Assembly: GCF_003390925.1 (NCBI RefSeq)
Contig: NZ_QUBS01000081.1
Coordinates: forward strand, 248,001 to 312,000
Direction: 5' to 3'
Origin: Trinickia diaoshuihuensis
GTDB taxonomy: Bacteria > Pseudomonadota > Gammaproteobacteria > Burkholderiales > Burkholderiaceae
DNA length: 64,000 nucleotides
How positions within the stretch are numbered: the first letter of the stretch is position 1; the number at the start of each line of letters is the position of its first letter. The translations under genes were made by a program, and so were the position numbers. The notes beneath the pieces were generated by a model. That model saw nothing but the letters and a program-made list of their open reading frames with translations, did not search any database and was not told where the DNA came from. Below, piece after piece: positions 28,901 to 35,080 of the stretch.

Positions 28901-31900
28901 GCCGTGTGATTTCGCAGACGCTGCCTTTACGGCAGGACAGCACCGATGCGCAGCCGTATGCGCCTATCGTCAACCAGACCTACGATCGCTGGGGCAACGT
29001 TCTGAGCCAGAGCGATGCGCGCAACAGTGCGTGGATCACGTATTACAGCTACAACTGGAACAACCAGGTCGTCCAGCGGATTCAGCCCGATGGGAACGGA
29101 CAGGAAAGCGGCAGCAGCCCGGTCACGCAAATCTACTACGACGCACTTGGCCGGCAGGTCGCGATCCGCGATGCGAACGGCAACGTCAACGGCCAGGTTT
29201 GGGACGCGGACGGCAAGCTGCAGAGCGAATTGCACGCCGATGGCGGCGTCGTGGCGCACAAGTACGACGCATTCGGCGACGAGGATAGGCTGATCGATGC
29301 CGACGGCGACGTAACCGACTACGGTTACGACCATATGGGCCGCAACACGCGAATCACGAATGTTGGTGTCAGCGTCTACGTCAGCAACGGGCAAAGCGTT
29401 TCCGGCGGCGTTCAAAACCTGACGACGCATTCGACGTACGATGCGGCGGGCCGCAAGCTGACGCAGACCGACGGCACGGGGGCCGTCACGCGCTACACGT
29501 ACGATCTGCTCGGCAACCAAATCGCGACGACCGATGCCGACGGTTATACGAGCCGTGCCGCCTACAACGCGCAAGGCAAGCAGATCGGATCGCAGGATGC
29601 GAACGGTGCGCTCGCGACGTGGAGCTATGACTATTTCGGTGAGCTGACCGGCCACACCGACATCGGCGGTGCAAGCTATACCTTCACCTATGACAACGCG
29701 CGCCAACTGCTGTCGCAGACCAACACGCGCGGCCAAAATCTTTCGTATCGATACGACGCGGCGGGGCAGCTCGTTCAGATCAACGATGCGGCGCTGAACC
29801 AGCAAACCTACTACAGCTATAACGCAACGGGCCAGCACGTGCTGGAGCAAACCGTGCAGGCCGGCGTGACGTACCAAGACCAGACGCTCGGCTACGACAC
29901 GCTGGGGCGTTTGAGCATCGTCAATGCGATGAACGGCGTGAGCGTGCAGACCGACTACGACAAAGTCGGCAACAAGATGCACCAGCACGTCACGTATGAC
30001 TCCTTGCAGGCCCATACGGTCATCGACTATACGAACGTGCAAAGCGTCGACGAGTCCGGCAATCCCATCTTCCAGCAAGTGCAGACCGGTACTCAGCAGG
30101 TGCAGACCGGAACGCAGCAGGTACAGACGGGTACGCAGACGGTCCAGATCGGGACGCAACAAGTGCAGACCGGCACGCAACAAGTGCAGACGGGTACCGA
30201 CGAATCGGGCGCACCGATCTACACGACCGAGCCGGTCTATACGACGGTGCCCGTGTACGGCACGGTACCGGTTTATACGACCGTGCCGGTGTACACGACG
30301 GAGCCCGTCTATACGGAAGAGCCGGTCTACCACCAAGTCGCGATCGGCAGTCACCTCGAATACAACACGATCGGCCACGCGCAGGACCTGTTCTTCGCGT
30401 ACGACAGCATGAACCGGCAGATCCTCGTCGACGGGGCCGCCGACAACAACGCGAACAACCTCGCGAACGTCACGGCGGGACAAGGCCACATTCTGTCGTA
30501 CGACCACAACGGGAATCGAATTGAAGACCGGTCGTGGGGGACGCAGGTCACCCCGGAGTACGTGCAGAACTACGACGAGTCGGGCACGGCGCTCGGCGCG
30601 CCGCAACTCGTCGGTTATCAGTCGCAGACGGGCATTCAGACGACTTGGTACAACTACGACAAGATGAACCGCTTGTCGACGGTCGCAACGGGCGCGTACG
30701 GGCGTGTACAAACCGGTGTGCAACAGACCGGTGTCGACGAATCGGGGCATCCGATTTATCAAGCCGTGTACACCACGGAGGCGTTGGGACAGGCGCAAGC
30801 GATCGTGCTCGACACGCGATTGTACGATGGCGCCAGCCGCGTCGTGCAGTCGGGGCCGGGCGGCAGCCTGCCGGCCGGCTACGTGAAGGCGCTGACGGAC
30901 GGGAACTTGAACCTGTCCGGGGCGACGACGACCGTGAGCCAGTACGACGCGGGTGGCCGATTACTTTCGCAGGCGGTCACGAACGAGGCCGATCCGGGAT
31001 CGAGCACGACGACGAGGTACACGGAATACGACGCCGTCGGCAACCTTGAGGCATACCAAACGACGCAAGGCGTGAACGGCGACACGATCGTCACGAACAC
31101 GACGATCACGCTGGGCCGAGACGACGGTTATGTCGAGACGCTGCAGAGTTCGGTCAGCACGAACGAGAGCTCGGGCAACCAGACGAGCGGGACCTCGACG
31201 GAGAGCTATGACGCGAACGGCCGCTTGGTGTCGGTGGTGGATTCGGCGACGAGCAGTAATAGCCGCACCCTCGTGAACGATGCGCAGGGACACGTGCTCG
31301 ATAAAAATCAGCAGGGGCAATTGCACGAACTCGTCGTGAACGGCCAGGTGATCGGGATTTACGGGCAGACGGTCGACCAGCAAAACCCGACGCAGGCCGA
31401 CGGCTCGCCGAACTACGACGCGGTAGGGAATTTCGATCTCGCTTACGAGCCCGTGACCAACAGCTATCCGGCGGCGACGACGGGACAATATCCGGTGCAG
31501 GCGGGCGATACGCTACAAAGCATTGCGCTCGCTGCATACGGCGACAGCAGTCTTTGGTATCTGATCGCCGATGCGAACGGATTGAAAGGCAATGAGGACC
31601 TGAAGGTCGGGCAGGTGCTCAATATTCCGACGCGTGTCGGGGACGTGCACAACACCTCCGAAACGTACGCACCGTATGACGCGAGCCGGATCGTGGGATC
31701 GACGGCGCCGCAGTTGCCGGTACCTGCGGGGAATCAGGATAGCGGGGGCGGCGGCTGCGGGCCGATCGGCGAAATCATCATGGCGGTGGTGGCCGTGGTG
31801 GTGACGGTCGTGACATATGGCGCGGCAGCGCCTGAAATGGGTTCGTTGCTCGGCGGCGAGGTGGCGGGGGATGTCGCGGCCGGCGCCATTGCCGGGGCGG

Positions 31901-34086
31901 CCGGTTCGGTGGCGAGCCAGGCCGTGGGCAATGCGATTGGAGCGGAAAACGGCTTCAATTGGGGCGCCGTTGGGATGGGCGCGATCGGCGGCGCGGTGAC
32001 CGGGGGCCTCGATGCTAGCGGGCTGTCCGGCGCCGTGGGCGGTGGTGTGACGGGCCAAGTCGTGGATGCGACGGCCGGCAGCATTGCCTCGCAAGGTGCC
32101 GATGTCGCTCTCGGCCTCCAGAAGCACTTCGATTGGGCCGCGGTGGCGGCCGCGGCGGTCGGTGCTGGGGCGACCGGTGGCGCGGATGTGGAGATGAATT
32201 ACAACCCCGCTCAGCACTTCGATTTCGGCGAGAGCTTTGTGGCCGCCGCAGCGGGGTCGGTGGCATCGGGGGTGACGGAGGGCGTCCTGAACGGGGGCCG
32301 CATTTCGGTGGGGCAGATCGCGGCCGATGCGTTCGGCAATGCGCTGGGGCAAAGCCTGGGGCAGGCGTATTTGGCAGCGAATCGGAACAACGGAGGCAAT
32401 CCGCTTGCCGCGCGCACGCAGAACCAGATCAACGTGGGCAATGCGGGCGACGCCGTGTTATATGGCCCATTGGGCAGTACGGGTCAATGGGGGCCGCCGA
32501 TATCGAGTTCGGGCAGCATGAGCACGCTGTTCGGGGTGACGCCGCAAAGCGACGCACCGGGTATGCTCACGTTGTACGGCGGAACGCCGCAATTCTCCTA
32601 CACCGCTTCGGCCGCGCCCTCCTATAGCGATCAAAGCGTCACGATCGCCAAGGGCGACACCGTTGAAGCGTTGGCGCGAGCAAATTACGGCGATAACTGG
32701 CGTGCCGGGGTTGCGGCCATTATCAACGCCAACGGCTTGCAGCCGAACATGCTCGGCAGTCCGATCTTGTCGGTCGGCAGCGACCTGACGATTCCCGATC
32801 TTCAGCGATATTCCGATCAGGGCGTATCGCTCGATAAGTTGGCTAGCCTCGGCGGAGGCATCATCGCCGGCAACCAACACAACATCGATGCCTACAACGC
32901 ATGGCAGCAGCAACAGGCGCAGTTGGCGGCTCAAGCCCAGTTGGCGGCGGCCAGCGGCGCGGGCAACAGTTGGAGCGAAGCCGACGTCAACTACGCGTAC
33001 CGGTTGATGACTCAATCGTCGACGGGAGCGGTAGCCGCATCGCCTACTGCGACGCCGAATCCGCAATCGAGCTGGTCATTCCCCGACCCGCAAACCGAGG
33101 CCGATATCAACCTTGCTTCAAGTCAACAAACCGCGGGCTTGTTGACCGGCCTAGCCGTATCGGGATTCCGCGCCGTGAATTCGGCAGTGAACCTGGTAGC
33201 CGATTCGCTCATAGTCACGGCCAACCAGATGACGTTCGGTGCGCTGGGTAATACGTCATTCGTCCAGGAGGCGCAACAGCAACTGGGTCAGGTCGCGGAT
33301 GCGCTATTGCATCCGATTGATACGGCCAAAGCGATCTATCAGGGCGAATCTGCAACGTGGAATGCGGGCATCGCGAGTCTGCAGCGGGGCGACAATTTCG
33401 GTTTCGGGTACAACGTGGGTCAGGTGGCCGGCGACGTTGGTCAGTTTGCCATTCCGGCTCTCGACGCGGGTAAGGCGGGCCTTGTCGCGACAGCGAACTG
33501 GCTCGCCCCGGTTGCGTACGACATGTCATTGCAGCTCGGGTACAAGTCGGGGCTGGTATCATTCGCGGTGCCACCTTCAACGGTGGCTGTTGGCGATGCA
33601 GCCGGTTTGGCTGAAGCTGCCGCGTCGGCGAGTGTCTCGATTGGAAACTCGGGTTATCGCTCTATTGGTGAATTCACCGATGCGGTTACGACGAAGTATC
33701 AGGCGCTCTACGACCAAGGTTACGCCATAGCTCGCGACAACGCGTCGCAAGGTTTGATTTCTAATACCGCGCGCGCGATCGGTAGCGACGCAGACACGTT
33801 CGCTCGTGTGGGGCTCAGGGATTGGTTGACAAACGTTGAGGGGATTGCCGAAGGGCCCGGAGAGATCATTCAGGTGAATCGACGACTTTATGACCCATCG
33901 GGCTCGGGAGCTTATCGGGTTCCCGATGTATATATTCCTGGGTCGCAGACGATTTTGGATGGTTCCATAAGTTTCAAGACAGGTGCAACGTCCCAGATCA
34001 TTGATTTTGGAAAATTTAGTGGCGGGGCAAAGACTACTATCATCGCTCCATCGGGCTTGCCCTGGGGCTCGTACAGCATTCCGTGA
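16957..34086 (+). CDS. Giant YD-repeat/Ig-like polymorphic toxin-type protein
   Basis: 5709 residues. In order: an N-terminal ~90 residues without a classical signal peptide (VAIVSGNNLGLNLGSLALLG); YD repeats of Rhs/WapA type to ~770; a block of Ig-like repeats (each ending in a YSGD-like turn) at ~778-2115; YD repeats to ~4368; a low-complexity stretch at 4373-4458; more YD repeats to ~4830; a LysM domain (~4842-4895); a hydrophobic, glycine-rich segment (~4929-5098); a second LysM (~5224-5283); and a distinct C-terminal domain from ~5560. YD repeats form a shell around a C-terminal toxin in Rhs, Tc and WapA proteins. I see no PAAR domain and no DPxGL-type autoproteolysis motif, so the export route is unknown. 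An Ig block inside the YD shell is unusual. The last 150 residues have lower GC than the rest. Confidence 0.9.
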   Translation: MVAIVSGNNLGLNLGSLALLGSNGKIGNAVQGRSGERAYVNVANGNLVLQDNDALLMGLGLDLGDIRTYNSQGAANFTNGDGWQGGLYKSVTASDGVLRRTDSDGSVSTYVWSAATQAYVQSDSAGGALNTIRENSDGSWQWTNGSTGANETYQGSGAGLLLSSSDTSGNALTYRYNAQNQLVQVTDADGESLNFSYVGQNLTSLSLTLQSGQTEHLVDYTYDGLNRLTSVSVSLNPDGTVPAGSDTLPRYVTTYGYDGNSDRVTSVQQSDGTSLSIAYVQAGGAYRVASVTDGDGDTTQYSYNVDAGVTTVTDPTGSVSTYRYDQDGRLTQASMGVTAGNPNGLTRLSYTYDALGNVTSVTDGTGNTVRYTYDANGNQTGQVDGAGDTLTRTYNAQNQLQTETVYAVAAGSGTPAGEPAVTRYVYDADGHNLLRYVVTPDGRVTEYRYDANGQRIATIQYTQHTYDTSALAADAVPTEAQMQAWGAQQDQTTLERADYAYDFRGQLQSATTYGAVDSNGNGVAAEASTTRYIYSQSGELLQSISPDGRTITQNVYDGLGRVVSQTTRSVDGATSVTTLTQYDDAGGRTTVTQANGLATVSTYDSAGRLVSVIQNDAAGNRLGTTRYTYDADGRLLMATGPTGTSTWSLYDNAGRKVADIDPTGQLTEYVYNPDNQVTETIVYATAIDVTALVGANGTPKAVTLDQIRPVSSAQDEKSWDLYDAAGRLAWQVDGRGNVTRTVYDGESRVVSVTRLATPIDTRTLGNGVGVTLDLGGRTTTTTLTEVTPGGAQNGYVLRATVQGSDPSGTVNFFSGQTYLGSGNVVDGVATLAVAGLPGGGALTAAYSGDANNLSSASSGVTVTVAPPGAPTPVASATVLTVSRPTASTSQGVVLTALVLGQDPSGTVSFYDGTTLLGTATVENGVASLALAGLPAGDNALTATYGGDSANAASTSTAVDETVAAVVTPTTVTLSASPSSSTMTQPVTLTATVTGSTPGGTVSFFSGQTLVGSAQVVGGQATLTLTTLPIGTDELTAVYSGDTANAGSVSGQVAQVVTGQNPGVALRLSSYSPSAGQALTLTAHVGVQLFNPNDAPPTGTVTFYNGNTVLGTVAVTADGAGFESGTATLNVAGLPAGQLQLRAVYSGDASYVSSQDQWQITVTPVSTSLSLGTSQSGGSTTLMATLGGGYQPSGLVTFLSGTTVLGMAQVTNGQASLTLANVPAGTYAVSATYTGDANNSSSVASVNPSGKALSAPSHGGSSTTVSLSASPSSVTTFQPVTLTATVTGSTPGGTVSFFNGQTLVGSAQVVGGQATLTLTTLPIGTDQLTAVYSGDTANAGSVSGQVAQVVTGQNPGVALRLSSYSPSAGQALTLTAHVGVQLFNPNDAPPTGTVTFYNGNTVLGTVAVTADGAGFESGTATLNVAGLPAGQLQLRAVYSGDSAYVSSQDQWQITTAPATTSLALSTSQSASATTLTATLSGGYQASGIVTFLSGTTVLGTAQVTNGQASLALANVPAGTYAVSATYTGDANNSSSVASVNPAGKALSAPSHGGSSTTVSLSASPSSVTTFQPVTLTATVTGSTPGGTVSFFNGQTLVGSAQVVGGQATLTLTTLPIGTDQLTAVYSGDTKNAGSVSGQVAQVVTGQDPGVALRFSNYSPNAGQPLTLIAHVGVQLFNSNDAPPTGTVTFYNGNTVLGTVAVTADGPGFETGTATLNVAGLPAGQLQLRAVYSGDSAYVSSQDQWQFTVAQAPTTLSLSTSPSGSATTLTATLSGGYEATGIVTFLNGTTVLGTAQLVNGQASLTLATLPSDTSELTASYSGDSQNTSSVSPVGGQAGSTGGTGSTPSAPAAATLSIAPTGTMAANAPLTFQVNGNDPTGSVSLFEGTTYLGSAPVVNGVATFTGIDVPVGDVNLAASYSGDAANTTAVVQFQRTVTTAVSTTTIRVIGEESTSPLFLEANVAGDNPSGTMTFYSGSTVLGTVEVVNGVAAIAVSAASVNAGAVTAVYSGDGNNVGSTSSPLSLQASVVLAPIPPTADGQSVTLSAQVTGNDPTGQIAFVSGTTVLGIAQVINGTATLVVPALNLPVGTQEVTAYYSGDAMNGASSSAQSMSVELGTRTVVVATADADRTVTRIYDRDGLVTATIDGDGYLTRHIYNAAGQQTQTIGYANAVPGFGDAAAFASAVANAQATGSLDGLLPASSPNDVSTYDLYNARGQLVGQVDGDGYLTESVYDADGRVTQTIRYATAVGVQLGASSTLADVRPASSPKDQSTSTTWDALGRVSTQTNAEGTVTSYTYDSMGNVIEATTALGTADQRTVMTRYDAQGHVIGELSGDGAALITGDQTQAQIDAIWNRYAVTYTYDAAGRRLSATDANGNRAVYFYDDAGRLRFTVNATGAVTEDSYDALGHLTAKTQYASALSGAALSGLQGGLLSSASNQAAVTALQSARDASRQANSVTQYAYDNDGELIQATDAMGGVTATSYDAFGDAVRTTETLSAGRTVTSTASFDNRGLRTETVSDAGAIAATATVQYDAFGRVVSSTDANGNVTRSSYDGLGRVIATTDAAGSARASTYDAFGRVLTQTDALGNTTTYTYDAAARSMTTTTPEGVSVTVTHNREGQTVNVADGNGNTTAYTYDADGNPLSTTTPLTTTTKRYDAGDRLISSTDANGIVTQYTYDAANRLLSRTVDPGGLALTTQYAYDAKGEQISVTDPNGIVTQSTYDLKGELLTQTVDPGGLALTTQYSYDQAGHAVTVTSPGGAVTQYTYDDLGRRVMTQVDPSGLNLTTRYAYDANGNMVSSTDGDGNVTRYTYDADNRVVYTVNGAGNVQLTQYDADGRVAQTIAYATPIDPSRLSAAPDSAQIAALVQPQPGLDVTRTDVYDDDGNLTYTVDGVGDVTHFVYDNDGNAIQRIQYANRVSGYAGGVPQVVADPAHDTDVRTVYDALNRAVFTIDGTGAVTQQVYDGNGNVLSKIAYASPVPAGTPATASALSAAVASIADPAHDKSVRQVFDAANRVIWSVDGVGAVTHYAYDSDGNVTSKIAYATALPAGADPSKVAKSASDQETDWVYDDANRVIYQLEVTDHADDVIAGSSGMRAVTSYQYDANGNRIRTVSFATPLLGSVQPNAQSIYANLAIAPALDRVQTAAYDAAGRLVYAQDALGAITHYTYDGASRLTSTTQYAQAAAVDESFNGTSDGVRGFQTTTPNAAAFAQLATATPGQDRTTQYAYDGAGRQIYQIDALGYVTQTNYDGVGRAVGSTRYANAVQLNAQGNPALVAAAIVADPSADEATSATFDAAGNMVASTDALGHTQQYAYNGIGAKIAYTNQNGATWTYGYDAAGRVVSEIAPAVDVTTVAQDANGNLVQTGTSAVNVVTVMSYDALGNLTSRTEAAGTAQARTTQYVYDALGRQIKTIYSPVGVYNASADALNVNGEGGAATRTETTQTLYSEVVYDTLGNAVADRDVAGNYTYKVYDRTGQLRYDVDALGYVTAYQRDVFGDQIALTRYTSSVSTAAWDNTPPTDAAMAGLVGSIGSTTDRTITTEYDKLGRAVQVTQPAVWNDYGGGRAGMASEVTKTVYNAFGNVVQTAALTVANRWVTTTYYYDLRGQQVASVDALGYVTTQRFDAAGNKIAQTQYANATTGRSTTGYATPIAASQDRTTTYGYDQANRQVSQTQVGVTYSTAPDGNSGVGNLTTTYGYDAVGNLTRTTDALGNSTYTYYDALGRTIATAAPAVSDTTSGHVLIPLTTYGFDALGNVVVKTQFANGAASADQSGYAVAAGSAADRTTLTEYDNHGDALETTDADGNSHFMSYDAAGRLAKDWQAVLGNDGVVHTLYTVFQYDALGRQTAIITPNSTSVVSGGGIATESQAQAGSLTTAMVYNAFGEMVRRGSYATGSAPQYQESFEYDNAGRLWRTNSGGTVHVMLYTLQGYKTADITSAGSEGGSGAGVDLSQVASAQAVDQMGSNGLRRTSMRLDLLGRVISQTLPLRQDSTDAQPYAPIVNQTYDRWGNVLSQSDARNSAWITYYSYNWNNQVVQRIQPDGNGQESGSSPVTQIYYDALGRQVAIRDANGNVNGQVWDADGKLQSELHADGGVVAHKYDAFGDEDRLIDADGDVTDYGYDHMGRNTRITNVGVSVYVSNGQSVSGGVQNLTTHSTYDAAGRKLTQTDGTGAVTRYTYDLLGNQIATTDADGYTSRAAYNAQGKQIGSQDANGALATWSYDYFGELTGHTDIGGASYTFTYDNARQLLSQTNTRGQNLSYRYDAAGQLVQINDAALNQQTYYSYNATGQHVLEQTVQAGVTYQDQTLGYDTLGRLSIVNAMNGVSVQTDYDKVGNKMHQHVTYDSLQAHTVIDYTNVQSVDESGNPIFQQVQTGTQQVQTGTQQVQTGTQTVQIGTQQVQTGTQQVQTGTDESGAPIYTTEPVYTTVPVYGTVPVYTTVPVYTTEPVYTEEPVYHQVAIGSHLEYNTIGHAQDLFFAYDSMNRQILVDGAADNNANNLANVTAGQGHILSYDHNGNRIEDRSWGTQVTPEYVQNYDESGTALGAPQLVGYQSQTGIQTTWYNYDKMNRLSTVATGAYGRVQTGVQQTGVDESGHPIYQAVYTTEALGQAQAIVLDTRLYDGASRVVQSGPGGSLPAGYVKALTDGNLNLSGATTTVSQYDAGGRLLSQAVTNEADPGSSTTTRYTEYDAVGNLEAYQTTQGVNGDTIVTNTTITLGRDDGYVETLQSSVSTNESSGNQTSGTSTESYDANGRLVSVVDSATSSNSRTLVNDAQGHVLDKNQQGQLHELVVNGQVIGIYGQTVDQQNPTQADGSPNYDAVGNFDLAYEPVTNSYPAATTGQYPVQAGDTLQSIALAAYGDSSLWYLIADANGLKGNEDLKVGQVLNIPTRVGDVHNTSETYAPYDASRIVGSTAPQLPVPAGNQDSGGGGCGPIGEIIMAVVAVVVTVVTYGAAAPEMGSLLGGEVAGDVAAGAIAGAAGSVASQAVGNAIGAENGFNWGAVGMGAIGGAVTGGLDASGLSGAVGGGVTGQVVDATAGSIASQGADVALGLQKHFDWAAVAAAAVGAGATGGADVEMNYNPAQHFDFGESFVAAAAGSVASGVTEGVLNGGRISVGQIAADAFGNALGQSLGQAYLAANRNNGGNPLAARTQNQINVGNAGDAVLYGPLGSTGQWGPPISSSGSMSTLFGVTPQSDAPGMLTLYGGTPQFSYTASAAPSYSDQSVTIAKGDTVEALARANYGDNWRAGVAAIINANGLQPNMLGSPILSVGSDLTIPDLQRYSDQGVSLDKLASLGGGIIAGNQHNIDAYNAWQQQQAQLAAQAQLAAASGAGNSWSEADVNYAYRLMTQSSTGAVAASPTATPNPQSSWSFPDPQTEADINLASSQQTAGLLTGLAVSGFRAVNSAVNLVADSLIVTANQMTFGALGNTSFVQEAQQQLGQVADALLHPIDTAKAIYQGESATWNAGIASLQRGDNFGFGYNVGQVAGDVGQFAIPALDAGKAGLVATANWLAPVAYDMSLQLGYKSGLVSFAVPPSTVAVGDAAGLAEAAASASVSIGNSGYRSIGEFTDAVTTKYQALYDQGYAIARDNASQGLISNTARAIGSDADTFARVGLRDWLTNVEGIAEGPGEIIQVNRRLYDPSGSGAYRVPDVYIPGSQTILDGSISFKTGATSQIIDFGKFSGGAKTTIIAPSGLPWGSYSIP
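19861..22476 (+). repeat. Three tandem 879-bp units coding for Ig-like triplets
   Basis: Units begin at 19861, 20740 and 21619, an exact period of 879 bases (293 residues), each encoding three Ig-like domains. Bases 20701-20952 and 21580-21831 differ at only about two positions, while other parts of the units have diverged. The last unit drifts at its 3' end. This indicates recent duplication or gene conversion in part of the array. Confidence 0.85.
30073..30330 (+). repeat. Low-complexity coding repeats (QVQTGTQ heptads, then PVYTT hexads)
   Basis: Residues 4373-4458 of the giant protein. First come about six copies of a seven-residue unit (QQVQTGT with variants), then DESGAPI, then about seven copies of a six-residue unit of the form VYTTVP/VYTTEP. 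The synonymous codons vary between copies. A short echo with the same DESG-x-PIY signpost occurs at about 30706-30790. Confidence 0.85.
33640..34086 (+). other. C-terminal putative nuclease toxin domain of the giant protein
   Basis: The final ~149 residues (from about GYRSIGEFTDAVTTKYQALY) form a separate domain after the repeat region. Its core RVPDVYIPG, then ILDGSISFKTG, followed by QIIDFGKF resembles the PD...(D/E)xK restriction-endonuclease-like pattern seen in several contact-dependent and Rhs toxins, though the expected acidic residue directly before x-K is a Ser. Base composition falls here relative to the YD region. A small gene starts 8 bases after the stop, as expected for an immunity gene. 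Confidence 0.5.
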
Positions 34087-34093
34087 GGTAAAC

Positions 34094-34405
34094 ATGGCTC
34101 GATTTCCATTTAGCGACCTACATAGCTTCAAGGATTACGTTGTCTTTGTAAGAATGTGTGCGCCGAATCAATTCCCGGTGCGCGAAGGTGTTCGTCCTGA
34201 AGATCAGTGGACATTGGAACTCGCCTTTAGGGGGCTGCGAGAAGGTTTATTGCTTGCAATAGAAGAGAAAGGGCAACGCGAGGAGTTTGATCAATGCGAA
34301 AAACTGGTGGATGAGGCCTATGTTCATTACCAGGATGGGCGGCGGAAAGATGGATTTATGCTGCTGGACCAAATGCATAAGATTCTGCGGAAGATTCGTA
34401 CATAA
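34094..34405 (+). CDS. Probable immunity protein for the adjacent toxin domain
   Basis: 103 residues, start ATG with GAGGT upstream, 8 bases after the giant gene. It is acidic/amphipathic and helical, has no signal peptide and is of lower GC than the surroundings. I do not recognise a named immunity family. Position directly behind a polymorphic C-terminal domain is the main evidence. It would act in the cytoplasm, consistent with a nuclease toxin. Confidence 0.6.
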   Translation: MARFPFSDLHSFKDYVVFVRMCAPNQFPVREGVRPEDQWTLELAFRGLREGLLLAIEEKGQREEFDQCEKLVDEAYVHYQDGRRKDGFMLLDQMHKILRKIRT

Positions 34406-34519
34406 TAGGTGCAAAAGGAGAGTGCGAGCGCTTCTTGACTGCCTAGATTGTTAGTGTCTCGCAAGGATCGCGAGCCGCAACGATGGTCGAATTGTGCGTA
34501 ATGCGAAAACGGCTTTGAG

Positions 34520-34954
34520 ATGAAAAGATTAACCTGGATAGGTATTGCATTTTTTCTGCTCGTCAGCGCCGTCGCTATGGCCGGGAGTGGCGCGGAAAAT
34601 TCGCTGTTTGTTAGCTGGGATGACGAAGTCGACCAGAATTTGGCAAGAAAGATGAGTGAAATGAATAAAAATATGCCTATCATGGTGGGCAGGCATGAGC
34701 GAGTGGATAAAGTGTTGATAATGAAGCATACGGTGGTTTACACGTATACGCTCGTTGACGTAAATCCACAGCTTGTGAATGTAGGGAAATTTACAGAAGC
34801 TTTGCGTCCTAAGTTGATCAATGCCGTATGCACAACGCCGCTGATGAAAGATTTTCGCGATAATCAAATCGCTGTGAGCTATGACTATCACTGGGAGGAC
34901 GGCTCGGAAGTTACGATGATTACGGTCGCTCCGGAGGATTGTGCTCGTCATTGA
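34520..34954 (+). CDS. Small exported protein of unknown function
   Basis: 144 residues with a clear signal peptide (MKRLTWIGIAFFLLVSAVAM, cleavage near AMA-GS). The mature part has two Cys residues (in NAVCTTP and PEDC) that could form a disulphide, and a beta-rich ending SYDYHWEDGSEVTMITV. Low GC and the place next to a toxin-immunity pair suggest accessory origin, perhaps a periplasmic immunity or orphan protein. I cannot name a family. Confidence 0.6.
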   Translation: MKRLTWIGIAFFLLVSAVAMAGSGAENSLFVSWDDEVDQNLARKMSEMNKNMPIMVGRHERVDKVLIMKHTVVYTYTLVDVNPQLVNVGKFTEALRPKLINAVCTTPLMKDFRDNQIAVSYDYHWEDGSEVTMITVAPEDCARH

Positions 34955-34961
34955 GCCTTAC

Positions 34962-35004
34962 GACGCTGAAATACACGGGGGCACCGATCAGCACGACGGC
35001 AAAG
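34962..35004 (+). pseudogene. Diverged fragment of a DUF2846-type lipoprotein gene 3' end
   Basis: These 43 bases match the last codons of the intact DUF2846 gene at 37577-37621 at 37 positions and encode TLKYTGAPISTTAK versus TLKYTGTPISTAAK. The stop codon is lost. The fragment and the intact gene bracket the hipA-hipB pair in the same orientation. Confidence 0.7.
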
Positions 35005-35080
35005 TCAGCACTCGTCGTGGCGGGCCTTAAATGGCTTTCCCGCGCAGCTTCCATCAATCAGGAGCGAGCCCCCCCACTTC

